Origin: Sulfurospirillum arcachonense
GTDB taxonomy: Bacteria > Campylobacterota > Campylobacteria > Campylobacterales > Sulfurospirillaceae
Direction: 5' to 3'
Assembly: GCA_015662785.1 (NCBI GenBank)
Contig: DQTM01000280.1
Span: 1 to 21,832, forward strand
Length of the DNA stretch: 21,832 nucleotides
Below are positions 15,029-21,832 of this stretch, piece by piece. How positions within the stretch are numbered: position 1 is the first letter of the stretch; each line of letters starts with the position of its first letter. The notes under the pieces are model-generated. The model ran no database searches, was not told the origin of the DNA, and saw only the letters and a program-made list of their open reading frames with translations. Made by a program: the position numbers and the translations under genes.

Positions 15029-15791
15029 ACTAGATAGTAGCATATGGATAGATAAAGATGATAAAGGTTTTTTAGGAAAAGGCAGAATCGAACTGCTCAA
15101 AAAAATAGACGAACATGGCTCGTTATCAAAAGCAGCAAAAGCGATGAAAATGAGCTACAAGTCTGCTTGGGATTCACTCAATGAGATGAAAAAACTCTCT
15201 TCAGAGGAACTAATAATCTCTAACAGTGGAGGTAAAGGTGGTGGTGGAAGTAGACTCACGACACAAGCTCATCACTACATAAAAACTTATGAACTACTTT
15301 ATAAAACTCAACAAGAATTTCTCAAATCAATCGAATCACATACTCAAGATGTTGAAGATTTACAGCGATTTTTACAAAGAAACTCACTAAGAACAAGTGC
15401 TAGAAATCAGATTTTTGGAAAGATTCGAGAAATACAAGATGGGCAAATAAACTCACTGTTGACTATATCTATAGACAACTCTTTACATGTAAAAGCTTCC
15501 ATCACAAATGAAAGCATAAAAGAACTTGGTATAAAAAAAGGAAAAGAAGTCTACGCCCTCATAAAAGCTTCGTGGGTAAAAATAACTACTCGCCAAGAAG
15601 ATAACTCCCTAAGTGGGACAATAATAGCAATAAAAAAAGAGAAAAACATAGTAGAAATACTTCTAGAAATAAATGATAAACTAACCATAACATCTGTAAT
15701 GGATATAAATGAGTTCGAATCTTTACATGTAGAGGTAAAACATAGAGCGTTTGCAACATTTAGACCAAGTGACACCATCATTGGAGTTTAA
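15021..15791 (+). CDS. modE: Molybdate-responsive regulator ModE
   Basis: 256 residues (E. coli ModE is 262). N-terminal winged helix of the LysR/ModE type (about 18-85) with HGSLSKAAKAMKMSYKSAWDSL (32-53) and GGKGGGGSRLT (70-80), then a linker helix and two Mop/TOBE domains (about 124-190 and 196-256); the first begins TSARNQIFGKI. ModE binds molybdate in the Mop domains and then represses the transport operon. The likely operator lies just downstream, before modA. Both Mop domains contain a TACATGTA octamer at a similar strand (NSLHVKA 153-159 and ESLHVEV 233-239). Confidence 0.93.
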   Translation: MIKLDSSIWIDKDDKGFLGKGRIELLKKIDEHGSLSKAAKAMKMSYKSAWDSLNEMKKLSSEELIISNSGGKGGGGSRLTTQAHHYIKTYELLYKTQQEFLKSIESHTQDVEDLQRFLQRNSLRTSARNQIFGKIREIQDGQINSLLTISIDNSLHVKASITNESIKELGIKKGKEVYALIKASWVKITTRQEDNSLSGTIIAIKKEKNIVEILLEINDKLTITSVMDINEFESLHVEVKHRAFATFRPSDTIIGV

Positions 15792-15805
15792 GAAAACTTA
15801 AGAAT

Positions 15806-15837
15806 ATTTCGTTATACTTTTAAAAACATAACGAAAT
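15806..15837. promoter_or_regulatory. ModE operator at the modA promoter
   Basis: A perfect 10-bp inverted repeat, ATTTCGTTAT (15806-15815) and ATAACGAAAT (15828-15837), with a 12-bp spacer. The CGTTAT...ATAACG core is the known ModE box pattern. The left arm overlaps a -10 box (TATACT, 15813-15818), and the right arm reaches the modA start codon, so bound ModE would block transcription. Its place between modE and modA supports the assignment. Confidence 0.85.
15813..15818 (+). promoter_or_regulatory. -10 box for modA-mop-modB-modC
   Basis: TATACT inside the ModE operator; the expected transcription start near 15825 leaves a leader of only about 10-20 bases. An internal promoter here lets modE be made while the transporter genes are repressed. 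Confidence 0.5.
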
Positions 15838-16588
15838 GAGTCTTTACATGTACAAAAAACTAATCCTTATTTTACTACTAGGAACTTTCCTATCAGCCAC
15901 TTCGCTAAAAGTAGCAGTTGCAGCCAATGTACGTTTTGCTTTTGATGAGATATCAAAAGAGTATGAAAAAATGAGTGGTGTTAAAATACATGCAATAGTG
16001 TCTTCTTCAGGAAAACTCACAGCACAAATACAGCACGGTGCTCCATTTGATCTGTTTTTATCTGCAAATATGAAATACCCTGAGTACCTCTATGAAAGAA
16101 AACTAGCTACTACAAAACCAAAAATATATGCTTATGGAACTCTTGTTTTATGGAGTTTAAATAAAAAAGTAGATGTAAGTTTAGAGGGATTAAAAGACAA
16201 ATATATCAAAAAAATAGCCATTCCAAATCCTAAAACTGCTCCTTATGGAGTTCAAGGATTAAAAGTATTAGAAAAATATGGTTTAAAAAAATTACTTTAT
16301 TCAAAAATAGTATTTGGAGAGAGTGTTTCTCAGGCCAATCAATACATCTACTCTCGTTCAGCCGACATAGGCATAACAGCAAAGTCGGTAGTATTGTCCC
16401 CAAAGATGAGAGGAGTAGGCGTGTTCAAAGAGCTAAATACTGATGACTACTCTCCAATCAAACAAGGCATAGTTATACTGAAATATGGTGAAAATAAAAA
16501 TAAAAAAAAGTCTTTAGATTTTTATAATTTTATCTTTTCAAAAGAGGGACAAAAAATACTTAAAAAATATGGATATATAATTCCATGA
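15836..16588 (+). CDS. modA: Molybdate-binding periplasmic protein ModA
   Basis: 250 residues. A lysine-hydrophobic signal peptide (about residues 5-22) is followed by the mature protein TSLKVAVAANV. Ligand-site regions are visible: AAN (29-31), VSSSGKL (55-61), GAPFDLFLSA (68-77), NPKTAPYG (131-138) and GESVSQAN (161-168). It captures molybdate (or tungstate) for ModBC. ATG 15836 has no clear ribosome site; ATG 15848 (starting MYKKLIL) is a possible true start and would also give a good signal peptide. A TACATGTA octamer spans the second ATG. It overlaps the next gene by 4 bp. Confidence 0.92.
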   Translation: MSLYMYKKLILILLLGTFLSATSLKVAVAANVRFAFDEISKEYEKMSGVKIHAIVSSSGKLTAQIQHGAPFDLFLSANMKYPEYLYERKLATTKPKIYAYGTLVLWSLNKKVDVSLEGLKDKYIKKIAIPNPKTAPYGVQGLKVLEKYGLKKLLYSKIVFGESVSQANQYIYSRSADIGITAKSVVLSPKMRGVGVFKELNTDDYSPIKQGIVILKYGENKNKKKSLDFYNFIFSKEGQKILKKYGYIIP

Positions 16589-16992
16589 ATAAACTATATG
16601 GAAAAATAAGCAAGATAACTTCACATGAAGGAATATCTTTAGTAAATATTAAAACCGAATATGTCACTCTTGGTACTGTTTTAATTGATACTCCTCAAAG
16701 TTGTAGTTATCTAAAAATAGGTAAAAAAATAACTGTTGCTTTTAAGGAAACTGAAGTTGCCATAGCACTACCAAACCTTGGAACTATAAGCATGGCAAAC
16801 CAAATTAACTGTAAAATCAGCAAAATTGAAAATGGCAAAGTTCTTGCCAAAATATCACTTACATGTAAAGATGGAAATATAACTTCTATCATAACAACAA
16901 ACTCTTCTCAAAGACTTCAACTCAAAGAGAGATTAGAAGTAATAGCTCTAATCAAAGCAAATGAAATTTCACTTATAGATGAGGAGAATTAA
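16585..16992 (+). CDS. Double Mop/TOBE-domain molybdate-binding protein
   Basis: 135 residues made of two Mop domains in tandem (about 1-66 and 68-135); each starts with the family pattern: LYGKISKI (4-11) and INCKISKIENGKV (74-86). Free-standing Mop proteins (molbindins) bind several molybdate ions in oligomers and may store or buffer the anion. The gene starts within the modA stop (ATGA, 4-bp overlap) and ends where modB begins, so it is part of the transport operon. This position between modA and modB is less usual than a Mop domain fused to ModC or ModE. One TACATGTA lies in the second domain, read as LTCK. Confidence 0.82.
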   Translation: MNKLYGKISKITSHEGISLVNIKTEYVTLGTVLIDTPQSCSYLKIGKKITVAFKETEVAIALPNLGTISMANQINCKISKIENGKVLAKISLTCKDGNITSIITTNSSQRLQLKERLEVIALIKANEISLIDEEN

Positions 16993-17661
16993 ATGTTTTT
17001 TGAGACTATGTTACTTACATTTAAAGTAGCTCTCATAACAACTATAATCCTCTTTTTGATAGGAATTCCTATTGCTCTTTGGATTTCATCTACTAAATCA
17101 AGACTAAAGCCAATTATTGAAACCATAGTTAGTATGCCTCTTGTTCTTCCTCCTTCAGTCATAGGTTTTTACCTTCTTATTTTTTTAGGACCTAGTAGTG
17201 CGGTAGGTGGTTTTGTAGAAGAGTGGTTTGATATGAGACTTGTTCTTAGTTTTGAAGGAATTTTAATTGGCTCAATTCTATTTAGTTTTCCTTTTATGGT
17301 TCATCCAATCCAATCAGGACTCCAATCACTTCCAAAGTCACTCATAGAAGCCTCTTATACACTTGGTAAATCAAAACTTCAAACTCTTATGCATGTACAA
17401 CTTCCAAACATTAAAAACTCACTTCTTACAGGTATAGTTTTAACTTTTGCTCATACTGTTGGAGAGTTTGGGGTAGTGTTGATGATAGGTGGAAATATAC
17501 CTGGGGAAACTAGACTAGCAAGTATTGCAATTTATGATGAAGTTGAAGCTCTGAATTATGACTTAGCAAATCAGTACGCTCTGACACTTTTTGTTATCTC
17601 GTTTTCTATACTTCTTTTAGTCTATGTCATCAATAGAAAATTTAGTGGAGTTTTAAGATGA
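16993..17661 (+). CDS. modB: Molybdate ABC transporter permease ModB
   Basis: 222 residues with about five to six membrane helices. The cytoplasmic coupling loop that contacts ModC is visible as EASYTLGKSKLQTLMHVQLP (119-138); the ModB-typical TFAHTVGEFGVVLMIGGNIPGET follows (151-173). It starts immediately after the Mop gene stop, with GAGGAG (16981-16986) as ribosome site, and its end overlaps modC by 4 bp. Confidence 0.94.
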   Translation: MFFETMLLTFKVALITTIILFLIGIPIALWISSTKSRLKPIIETIVSMPLVLPPSVIGFYLLIFLGPSSAVGGFVEEWFDMRLVLSFEGILIGSILFSFPFMVHPIQSGLQSLPKSLIEASYTLGKSKLQTLMHVQLPNIKNSLLTGIVLTFAHTVGEFGVVLMIGGNIPGETRLASIAIYDEVEALNYDLANQYALTLFVISFSILLLVYVINRKFSGVLR

Positions 17662-18512
17662 TAAGCATAGATATAAAAAAGAGTTTCAAAAATGCTAATT
17701 TTCACTTTAAAACTCAAATACAAGACAACTCTCTAAATGCAGTTTTTGGAAAATCAGGTTCAGGAAAAACTACACTTCTAAGACTTCTAAGTGGTCTTGA
17801 AACGCCTAATGAAGGCATTATAAAAGTTGATGATAAAACATGGTTTGATTCAAAAAACAAAATAAACCTACCTCCACAAAAAAGAGATATAGGTTTTGTT
17901 TTCCAAGACTATGCTTTATTCCCAAATATGAGTGTAATAGAAAACCTAAGATTTGCTCAACCTTCAAAAGATGAGAATTTTTTAGCAGAACTTTTGGACA
18001 TCATAGAGTTAACTAACTCTCAAAATAAATATCCTGAACTTCTCTCAGGTGGACAAAAACAGAGAGTAGCTTTAGCTCGTGCTGTAGCAAAAAAACCAAA
18101 GCTACTGCTACTAGATGAAGCTCTTTCAGCACTTGATAGTGTTATGCGAGTTCAACTACAAGATGACATAGAAAATATACACAAAAGGCTAAATCTAACT
18201 ACGCTTATGATAAGTCATGATATTGCAGAAGTTTATAAACTAGCTTCAAATGTTCTAATAGTTGAAGATGGAAAGATAAAAAAGAGTGGTAATCCAGACA
18301 TACTTTTTGAAAACTCTCAACTAAGTGGAAAGTTCAAATTCTCGGCTAAAATTATGAAAATAGAACAAGCTGATACTATTTTTATAGTAACTCTTCTAAT
18401 TCAAAACAACCTTACAAAAGTTGTAGCTACCCAAGAGGAAGTTAGAACCATGAATATAGGAGATGATGTCTTAGTTGCATCAAAAGCATTTAACCCAATC
18501 ATAATCACATAA
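17658..18512 (+). CDS. modC: Molybdate ABC transporter ATPase ModC
   Basis: 284 residues. Walker A GKSGSGKTT (31-39), Q-loop VFQDYALFPN (81-90), signature LLSGGQKQR (128-136), Walker B LLLLDEALSALD (149-160), switch H187. Shorter than the ~350-residue E. coli protein: the C-terminal regulatory part (about 226-284) has room for only one Mop/TOBE-like domain. The separate double-Mop protein of the operon might make up for this, which is inference. The stop overlaps the nuclease-like relic on the other strand by 8 bp. Confidence 0.92.
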   Translation: MISIDIKKSFKNANFHFKTQIQDNSLNAVFGKSGSGKTTLLRLLSGLETPNEGIIKVDDKTWFDSKNKINLPPQKRDIGFVFQDYALFPNMSVIENLRFAQPSKDENFLAELLDIIELTNSQNKYPELLSGGQKQRVALARAVAKKPKLLLLDEALSALDSVMRVQLQDDIENIHKRLNLTTLMISHDIAEVYKLASNVLIVEDGKIKKSGNPDILFENSQLSGKFKFSAKIMKIEQADTIFIVTLLIQNNLTKVVATQEEVRTMNIGDDVLVASKAFNPIIIT

Positions 18513-18781
18513 GACTTCTTAAAGAGTATCTGTGTTCAACCAAACATTGCATAAGTTCATGATGCTCTTTCCATAACCCAAGTTTTTGCTCTTTTGCATC
18601 TTTTGCAACTCTTAGCAGTAATTTGGCTCTTTGTGGTTTAGCATTTATGACATAAGGAAGAGCATATCCACGACTTACCATCATTTCATCAAATGTAGGA
18701 TTTATCTCTACATGTAAACCCTTTGGTACTGCTAGCTCTTACATATAGGACTTTTGTTTCTTGTAAAGCCAAGTATTTCAT
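18505..18781 (-). pseudogene. Nuclease (SNase/thermonuclease)-like gene, frameshifted, N-terminus short
   Basis: From ATG 18779-18781 the frame reads MKYLALQETKVLYV, then leaves register near 18740. Removing one A there continues as ELAVPKGLHVEINPTFDEMM, VSRGYALPYV, KLLLRVAKDAKEQKLGLW and ends at TGA 18505-18507, about 91 residues. The pattern of a glycine-tyrosine-alanine strand followed by a helix ending in GLW resembles the C-terminal half of staphylococcal-nuclease-fold proteins; the catalytic N-terminal half is absent. AAAAGGA (18794-18800) lies a little far (12 bases) upstream. It could be a decayed gene or a small protein with an assembly indel. Two TACATGTA octamers lie in and just before it (18709, 18784). 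Confidence 0.5.
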
Positions 18782-18798
18782 AGTACATGTAAATCCTT

Positions 18799-19542
18799 TT
18801 ATGATATTTTTTTAGCTCTCTCATATGATGCTTCCATGGCTTTTATAAAACTGTCTCTTACTCCACCCTCTTCTAGTTTAGTTAATCCAGCTATTGTTGT
18901 TCCATTTGGTGAAGTTACTTTATCTTTTAAAATTGCTGGATGTTCATTTTGTAAAACCTCTCCAACTCCTTCAAAAAGTTGTGCAACATACTTGTAAGTT
19001 ATCTCTCTTTTAAGTCCAAGATTTACGGCACCATCACTAAGAGCTTCAGCAACAAGTGCTATCCATGCTGGCGCTGAACCAGCAAGCCCTGTTGCAATGT
19101 CCAATTCGTTTTCACTATTTAACCAAAAACACTTACCAATAGAGTTTAAAACCTCTGTTGCTGTCTCTTTAAGCTCTTCATCCCCACAAAGAGAAGTTGC
19201 AGATTTTTTTACAAGGGCAGCCATATTTGGCATAGCTCTTACATAACTCTCAGAGTCTATTTTTGAACTTAATTTTTCTAATGTAACACCAGCCAAAATA
19301 GATATAACGCCTTTTGCTTTTCCCTCTACATGTAAAGAGTCTAAAGATTGTGGTTTTATTGCTAATATAACTATGAAACCATCAAGTCTAGGCATAGAAT
19401 CAACAACTTTTATATCTGGAAACATTTCCCTAAGCTCATCTGCTCTTGGTTTATACATCTCTACAACAGTGACATCATATACATGTAAACCTTGAAGCAT
19501 TGCACCGCCCATATTGCCAGCACCTATCAATAATAATTTCAT
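18799..19542 (-). CDS. proC: Pyrroline-5-carboxylate reductase
   Basis: 247 residues, slightly short for the family (about 260-270). Rossmann motif GAGNMGGAM (7-15), then ILAIKPQ (59-65), RAMPNMAA (102-109) and the P5C reductase signature region VTSPNGTTIAGLTKLEEGGVR (209-229), where SPNGTT replaces the common SPGGTT. It makes proline from pyrroline-5-carboxylate with NAD(P)H. AGGG precedes the ATG. Two TACATGTA octamers are seen as QGLHVYD (17-23) and DSLHVEG (68-74). Confidence 0.92.
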   Translation of the reverse strand: MKLLLIGAGNMGGAMLQGLHVYDVTVVEMYKPRADELREMFPDIKVVDSMPRLDGFIVILAIKPQSLDSLHVEGKAKGVISILAGVTLEKLSSKIDSESYVRAMPNMAALVKKSATSLCGDEELKETATEVLNSIGKCFWLNSENELDIATGLAGSAPAWIALVAEALSDGAVNLGLKREITYKYVAQLFEGVGEVLQNEHPAILKDKVTSPNGTTIAGLTKLEEGGVRDSFIKAMEASYERAKKIS

Positions 19543-19554
19543 TAAATTTCCCTC

Positions 19555-19579
19555 ATTAATATATTAATGATATATTATA
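19555..19579 (-). promoter_or_regulatory. proC promoter with palindrome at the transcription start
   Basis: Minus-strand TTTGCTATAAT (the -10 at 19574-19579) predicts transcription from about 19567, exactly where a 14-bp perfect palindrome ATTAATATATTAAT (19555-19568) lies. The palindrome could be an operator, though AT-only palindromes are common in such DNA. Confidence 0.5.
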
Positions 19580-19681
19580 GCAAATTAATCTTTGATAGCA
19601 AAGTATAAAATAAAACTATTCTTAAGAAGATTGTCAAAAAGTAACATATTAATAATAATTTAATAATTATGTAGAAATTCA

Positions 19682-19711
19682 TTGACATTTTAAATATTTA
19701 AATGATAGACT
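19682..19711 (+). promoter_or_regulatory. Promoter of the rubrerythrin-like gene
   Basis: TTGACA (19682-19687) and a -10-like TAGACT (19706-19711) at 18 bp spacing. AAAGGGG (19727-19733) is a strong ribosome site five bases before the ATG. The rest of the 196-bp gap to proC is AT-rich with no other gene. Confidence 0.45.
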
Positions 19712-19738
19712 AAATCAATATCAAATAAAGGGGTTACA

Positions 19739-20224
19739 ATGAATGCTTATGAATATGCGATGAAAATTGAAAAAGAGGGTGAAGTTTTTTATAGAAAACT
19801 TGCGGAGGAAGCAAATCACGAAGGTCTTAGTAAGATTTTTACAATGCTAGCAAACGAGGAAGTTAAACATTACAAAATGTTTGAAAAACTTTCTAAAAAT
19901 TCTGAAACTATAACTGCTCCAAAAATGGAAGTTTTTAAAGAAGCAAGAGCTGTTTTTGCTGAAATGCATAAAGATTCTGTTGCATATAGTTTTGAAGACC
20001 AACAGATAGATTTTTATAGAAGAGCAATAAAAACAGAAGATTATGCTTATAAACAATACCTTGAAAAAGCAGATGAAATGACAAATATTCAACATAAAGA
20101 AATTTTTCTTAAAATTGCAAAAGAGGAGCTAAAACATAAAGAGTTGTTAGAAAATATCTTAGAGTATGTAGAGCAACCAACAGAGTGGATAGCAAATGCC
20201 GAGTTTAGAAATATAGGTGCTTAA
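19739..20224 (+). CDS. Rubrerythrin-like ferritin-family diiron protein
   Basis: 161 residues forming a four-helix bundle in two halves. Each half has an ExxH diiron motif: EEVKH (E41, H44) and EELKH (E130, H133), with further glutamates in the partner helices (around 11-15 and 100). There is no C-terminal rubredoxin (CxxC) domain, so it is not a classical rubrerythrin; an outside electron donor would be needed for peroxide reduction. Such proteins commonly serve in oxidative-stress defence of microaerophiles. It has its own promoter and a strong hairpin after the stop. Confidence 0.82.
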   Translation: MNAYEYAMKIEKEGEVFYRKLAEEANHEGLSKIFTMLANEEVKHYKMFEKLSKNSETITAPKMEVFKEARAVFAEMHKDSVAYSFEDQQIDFYRRAIKTEDYAYKQYLEKADEMTNIQHKEIFLKIAKEELKHKELLENILEYVEQPTEWIANAEFRNIGA

Positions 20225-20227
20225 ATA

Positions 20228-20257
20228 TTTGGGGTGATGAGCTTTCATCACCCTAAA
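20228..20257. terminator. Bidirectional hairpin terminator
   Basis: GGGTGATGA (20232-20240) and TCATCACCC (20245-20253) are perfect complements with a GCTT loop; a G-T and three T-A pairs extend the stem to 13 bp. It lies between the convergent rubrerythrin-like and 128-residue genes and can act on both strands, though the flanking T-runs are short. Confidence 0.7.
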
Positions 20258-20261
20258 ACAT

Positions 20262-20648
20262 CTATGAAACTAAGCCTTTTGCCCATGATTCCATCAAAGC
20301 ATTCAACTCTTCTTTAGGGGCTTCTAAAAACTCTACCACAAAAGAGTCTTCTAGTTCACATATACCTATACTTCTTGGACGAGCTGCTAGTATCTTTGTA
20401 TTTGGTAGTGCTGGACCAAAACAAAATATAAAATTTTGTGCATCTTTTAATCCCTCCATAATTTGACCACCTAACTCTTTTGTATGCGAGTAATGATCAA
20501 AAACAGCAATAAATTTTGCTATTGGATGCTTTTCTACCTTATCTCTAAAATACTCTATTATCTCCAATATATTTTTTTGTTTTATTTCATTTTTTTCTAA
20601 TGTTAATGTATATACTGGATATTTATCCATAAATATTGTTTTTTTCAT
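20262..20648 (-). CDS. Conserved-looking hypothetical protein
   Basis: 128 residues, soluble, no membrane segment. Features: an N-terminal strand region (YPVYTLTLEKNE), a helix, then AKFIAVFDHYSHTKELGG (44-61) with several His, NFIFCFGPALPN (72-83) and a Leu/Glu-rich C-terminal helix. I cannot name a family with certainty. AGGGA lies before the ATG. It is the last gene of a minus-strand group, nine bases after the 183-residue gene. Confidence 0.75.
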   Translation of the reverse strand: MKKTIFMDKYPVYTLTLEKNEIKQKNILEIIEYFRDKVEKHPIAKFIAVFDHYSHTKELGGQIMEGLKDAQNFIFCFGPALPNTKILAARPRSIGICELEDSFVVEFLEAPKEELNALMESWAKGLVS

Positions 20649-20657
20649 TTTATTCCC

Positions 20658-21209
20658 TTAAATTGTTATAAATGACTTTATTGCACACTTAATGCTCTGA
20701 GGTAAGTCAATACCTTTTTTATCCATAAAATCAATTTGAACTTGATATATAAGCTCATCTTTATCATCACTAAATCTAAACACTACATAACCAGCGTAAA
20801 GTTTACTTTTTTCAGTTTTTTTACCTGGGTCTTTTATATCATTTTCATATATGTAATATGAAATTTTTAATTTATCATCACTTAACTCCCTATTTTTTAC
20901 ATAACTCTCAATCATCTCAACAGCTATTTTATCCATATCTGTTAAGTTAACATAATCAAATAACTTAGATTTTGAATATGTCGCCTTTTGAACAGAAGAA
21001 GAGAGTATATAATTTCCAACTAGTAGATTTTTTTGTGCACTTTCTACTTTTTTATCATTATAAATTCTCTCAAAAACTGTTACATTTTCATGACATAAAA
21101 TTCTCGTTGACTTTGCTGATTTATTATCTTTTTGAATTTGCTCATAAAGACTATTAATGACTACAAAAACAGCAAATAAAACTACTAAAATACCTATATA
21201 ACGTCTCAA
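20658..21209 (-). CDS. Membrane-anchored hypothetical protein
   Basis: 183 residues from a TTG start five bases after the TehA-like stop, with AGAG upstream as a modest ribosome site. Residues 4-22 are a single N-terminal hydrophobic anchor or signal segment; the rest is charged and probably periplasmic, with two cysteines (39 and 174). Family not recognised. The close spacing suggests cotranscription with the TehA-like gene. Confidence 0.7.
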   Translation of the reverse strand: MRRYIGILVVLFAVFVVINSLYEQIQKDNKSAKSTRILCHENVTVFERIYNDKKVESAQKNLLVGNYILSSSVQKATYSKSKLFDYVNLTDMDKIAVEMIESYVKNRELSDDKLKISYYIYENDIKDPGKKTEKSKLYAGYVVFRFSDDKDELIYQVQIDFMDKKGIDLPQSIKCAIKSFITI

Positions 21210-21213
21210 TTAT

Positions 21214-21832
21214 CTACTCTTGTATACAAATTTCTTCTTTTCTCATATGTATTATTGTTTGATATATAACAATAGATATAACAATAGTTGTAACACCAAT
21301 CATAGTATATGAAAGCAACAAAATCATAAAATCATTTGTCTTATGGTACATCACCATAGAAGCAATAGCCATAGCTGCTAACGGAAAAACAAAAGCCCAC
21401 CAAGATATAAAAAATTTGATTTTTAAAAAGTTTTTGTACATAAATGCAACCAATAACGTAAAAAAGAGTGCCAAGTTAAACATCATCATTGCAAACAAAT
21501 CTATTACTCCATACATCTTAAAATATGCTATGAACCCTACTGCAGGAGGCGCTATGAGTATAAACATAGTAGGCATAAACTTTACAGCTAACTGATGATG
21601 AAAAATTATTCTATTTAACAAAATTGCAAAAAGTATAACCCAAAAGAAAATCCCAACGCTAAAAAAGTACATTAACAGACCATGATTAGCAAACCCAATG
21701 CCAGCAACTGGTACTAAAACATTACCAACTATAGGTATAAACCACGCAGGATTAGAGTGCTTTAACTCTTGATTATGATTTATCCAAAAAGAGATAGTAT
21801 GCATAGTAAGATAAAAGTGCAAAATAGTCCCA
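21214..21832 (-). CDS. TehA/SLAC1-family transporter, 5' end outside the window
   Basis: The frame is open to the window edge (reading GTILHFYLT before the first Met), so only the C-terminal two thirds (about 206 residues) are seen. It has about six hydrophobic helices; HSNPAWFIPIVGNVLVP near the start of the visible part is typical of TehA/SLAC1 anion channels and C4-dicarboxylate/tellurite-resistance relatives. Substrate is unknown; tellurite resistance should not be assumed. Confidence 0.78.
   Translation of the reverse strand, partial: GTILHFYLTMHTISFWINHNQELKHSNPAWFIPIVGNVLVPVAGIGFANHGLLMYFFSVGIFFWVILFAILLNRIIFHHQLAVKFMPTMFILIAPPAVGFIAYFKMYGVIDLFAMMMFNLALFFTLLVAFMYKNFLKIKFFISWWAFVFPLAAMAIASMVMYHKTNDFMILLLSYTMIGVTTIVISIVIYQTIIHMRKEEICIQE

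Larger units (their letters stand above)
4285..19487. repeat. TACATGTA highly iterated palindrome, 17 copies
   Basis: Exact copies start at 4285, 5953, 8804, 9032, 9539, 9554, 12617, 12983, 14240, 15484, 15724, 15845, 16860, 18709, 18784, 19327 and 19480 (each 8 bp). Roughly one would be expected in a random 21.8-kb sequence of this composition (hand estimate). Twelve copies are read as Leu/Ile-His-Val, two as Thr-Cys-Lys, one as Tyr-Met-Tyr, and two lie between genes, so selection acts on DNA rather than protein. Flanks often extend to CTTTACATGTA or TACATGTAGAG. None occur before 4285 or after 19487. Confidence 0.85.

Noticed and set aside
15484..15852. TACATGTA as a molybdate-specific operator, because three copies cluster around modE-modA
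   Set aside because: The same octamer occurs in ispDF, dapD, yigZ and proC, and the true ModE box is the separate repeat at 15806-15837.
19555..19680. PerR/Fur-like AT repeats before the rubrerythrin-like gene
   Set aside because: The region is almost wholly A+T and only loosely symmetric outside one 14-bp palindrome; no convincing box can be separated from composition.
1..21832. CRISPR array, IS element, tRNA or phage attachment site
   Set aside because: No spaced direct repeats, terminal inverted repeats with a transposase, cloverleaf or integrase were seen on reading both strands.

Overview
The window is AT-rich bacterial DNA (about one third G+C by eye) and looks like a chromosomal segment of a free-living Campylobacterota (Epsilonproteobacteria), most like Sulfurimonas or a relative. 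The strongest argument is the core dapD-mrp / ispDF / HP1021-type regulator / ATP-sulfurylase-like / pgpA. From memory this matches the Campylobacter jejuni locus Cj1605c-Cj1610, and the fused ispDF plus the orphan regulator are typical of this group. The -10 boxes often read TTTGCTATAAT-like, which also fits. No rRNA, tRNA, IS element, prophage or CRISPR array was seen.

Layout. 19-264: a SelW-like selenoprotein gene with an in-frame UGA (CxxU motif) and a possible bacterial SECIS hairpin. 248-3070 (minus): a coupled operon of a YbiT-type ABC-F ATPase, a SUI1/YciH factor and an AEC-family permease. 3182-5517 (plus): a PilZ protein and a membrane GGDEF cyclase whose start codon lies at the expected transcription start (candidate leaderless mRNA). 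5575-5785: a small zinc-ribbon gene split by a frameshift in an A8 tract. 5810-8244 (minus): mrp and dapD. 8295-8504: an apparent thiC 5' relic. 8545-12348 (plus): ispDF, the atypical response regulator, the ATP-sulfurylase-like protein and pgpA. 12379-12510: a yceI 3' relic. 12497-13087 (minus): a YigZ/IMPACT protein. 13174-14783 (plus): a haem-binding (CxxCH) PAS-GGDEF sensor with a frameshift in an A-tract. 14819-18512 (plus): a molybdate operon (small membrane protein, modE, modA, a double-Mop protein, modB, modC) with a near-certain ModE operator at modA. 18505-18781 (minus): a frameshifted nuclease-like gene. 18799-19542 (minus): proC. 19739-20224 (plus): a rubrerythrin-like ferritin. 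20262-21832 (minus): two unknown proteins behind a TehA/SLAC1-type channel cut by the window end.

How the genes fit together. There are two c-di-GMP synthases and one c-di-GMP receptor. Molybdate uptake is self-regulated by ModE, which suits an anaerobe using molybdenum enzymes. Lysine/cell wall, isoprenoid, proline and phospholipid genes are housekeeping.

The most unusual signal is at the DNA level. The palindromic octamer TACATGTA occurs 17 times between 4285 and 19487, where roughly one would be expected by chance. It lies in several reading frames and between genes, and has left recurrent Leu-His-Val tripeptides in unrelated proteins. It looks like a highly iterated palindrome of unknown function.
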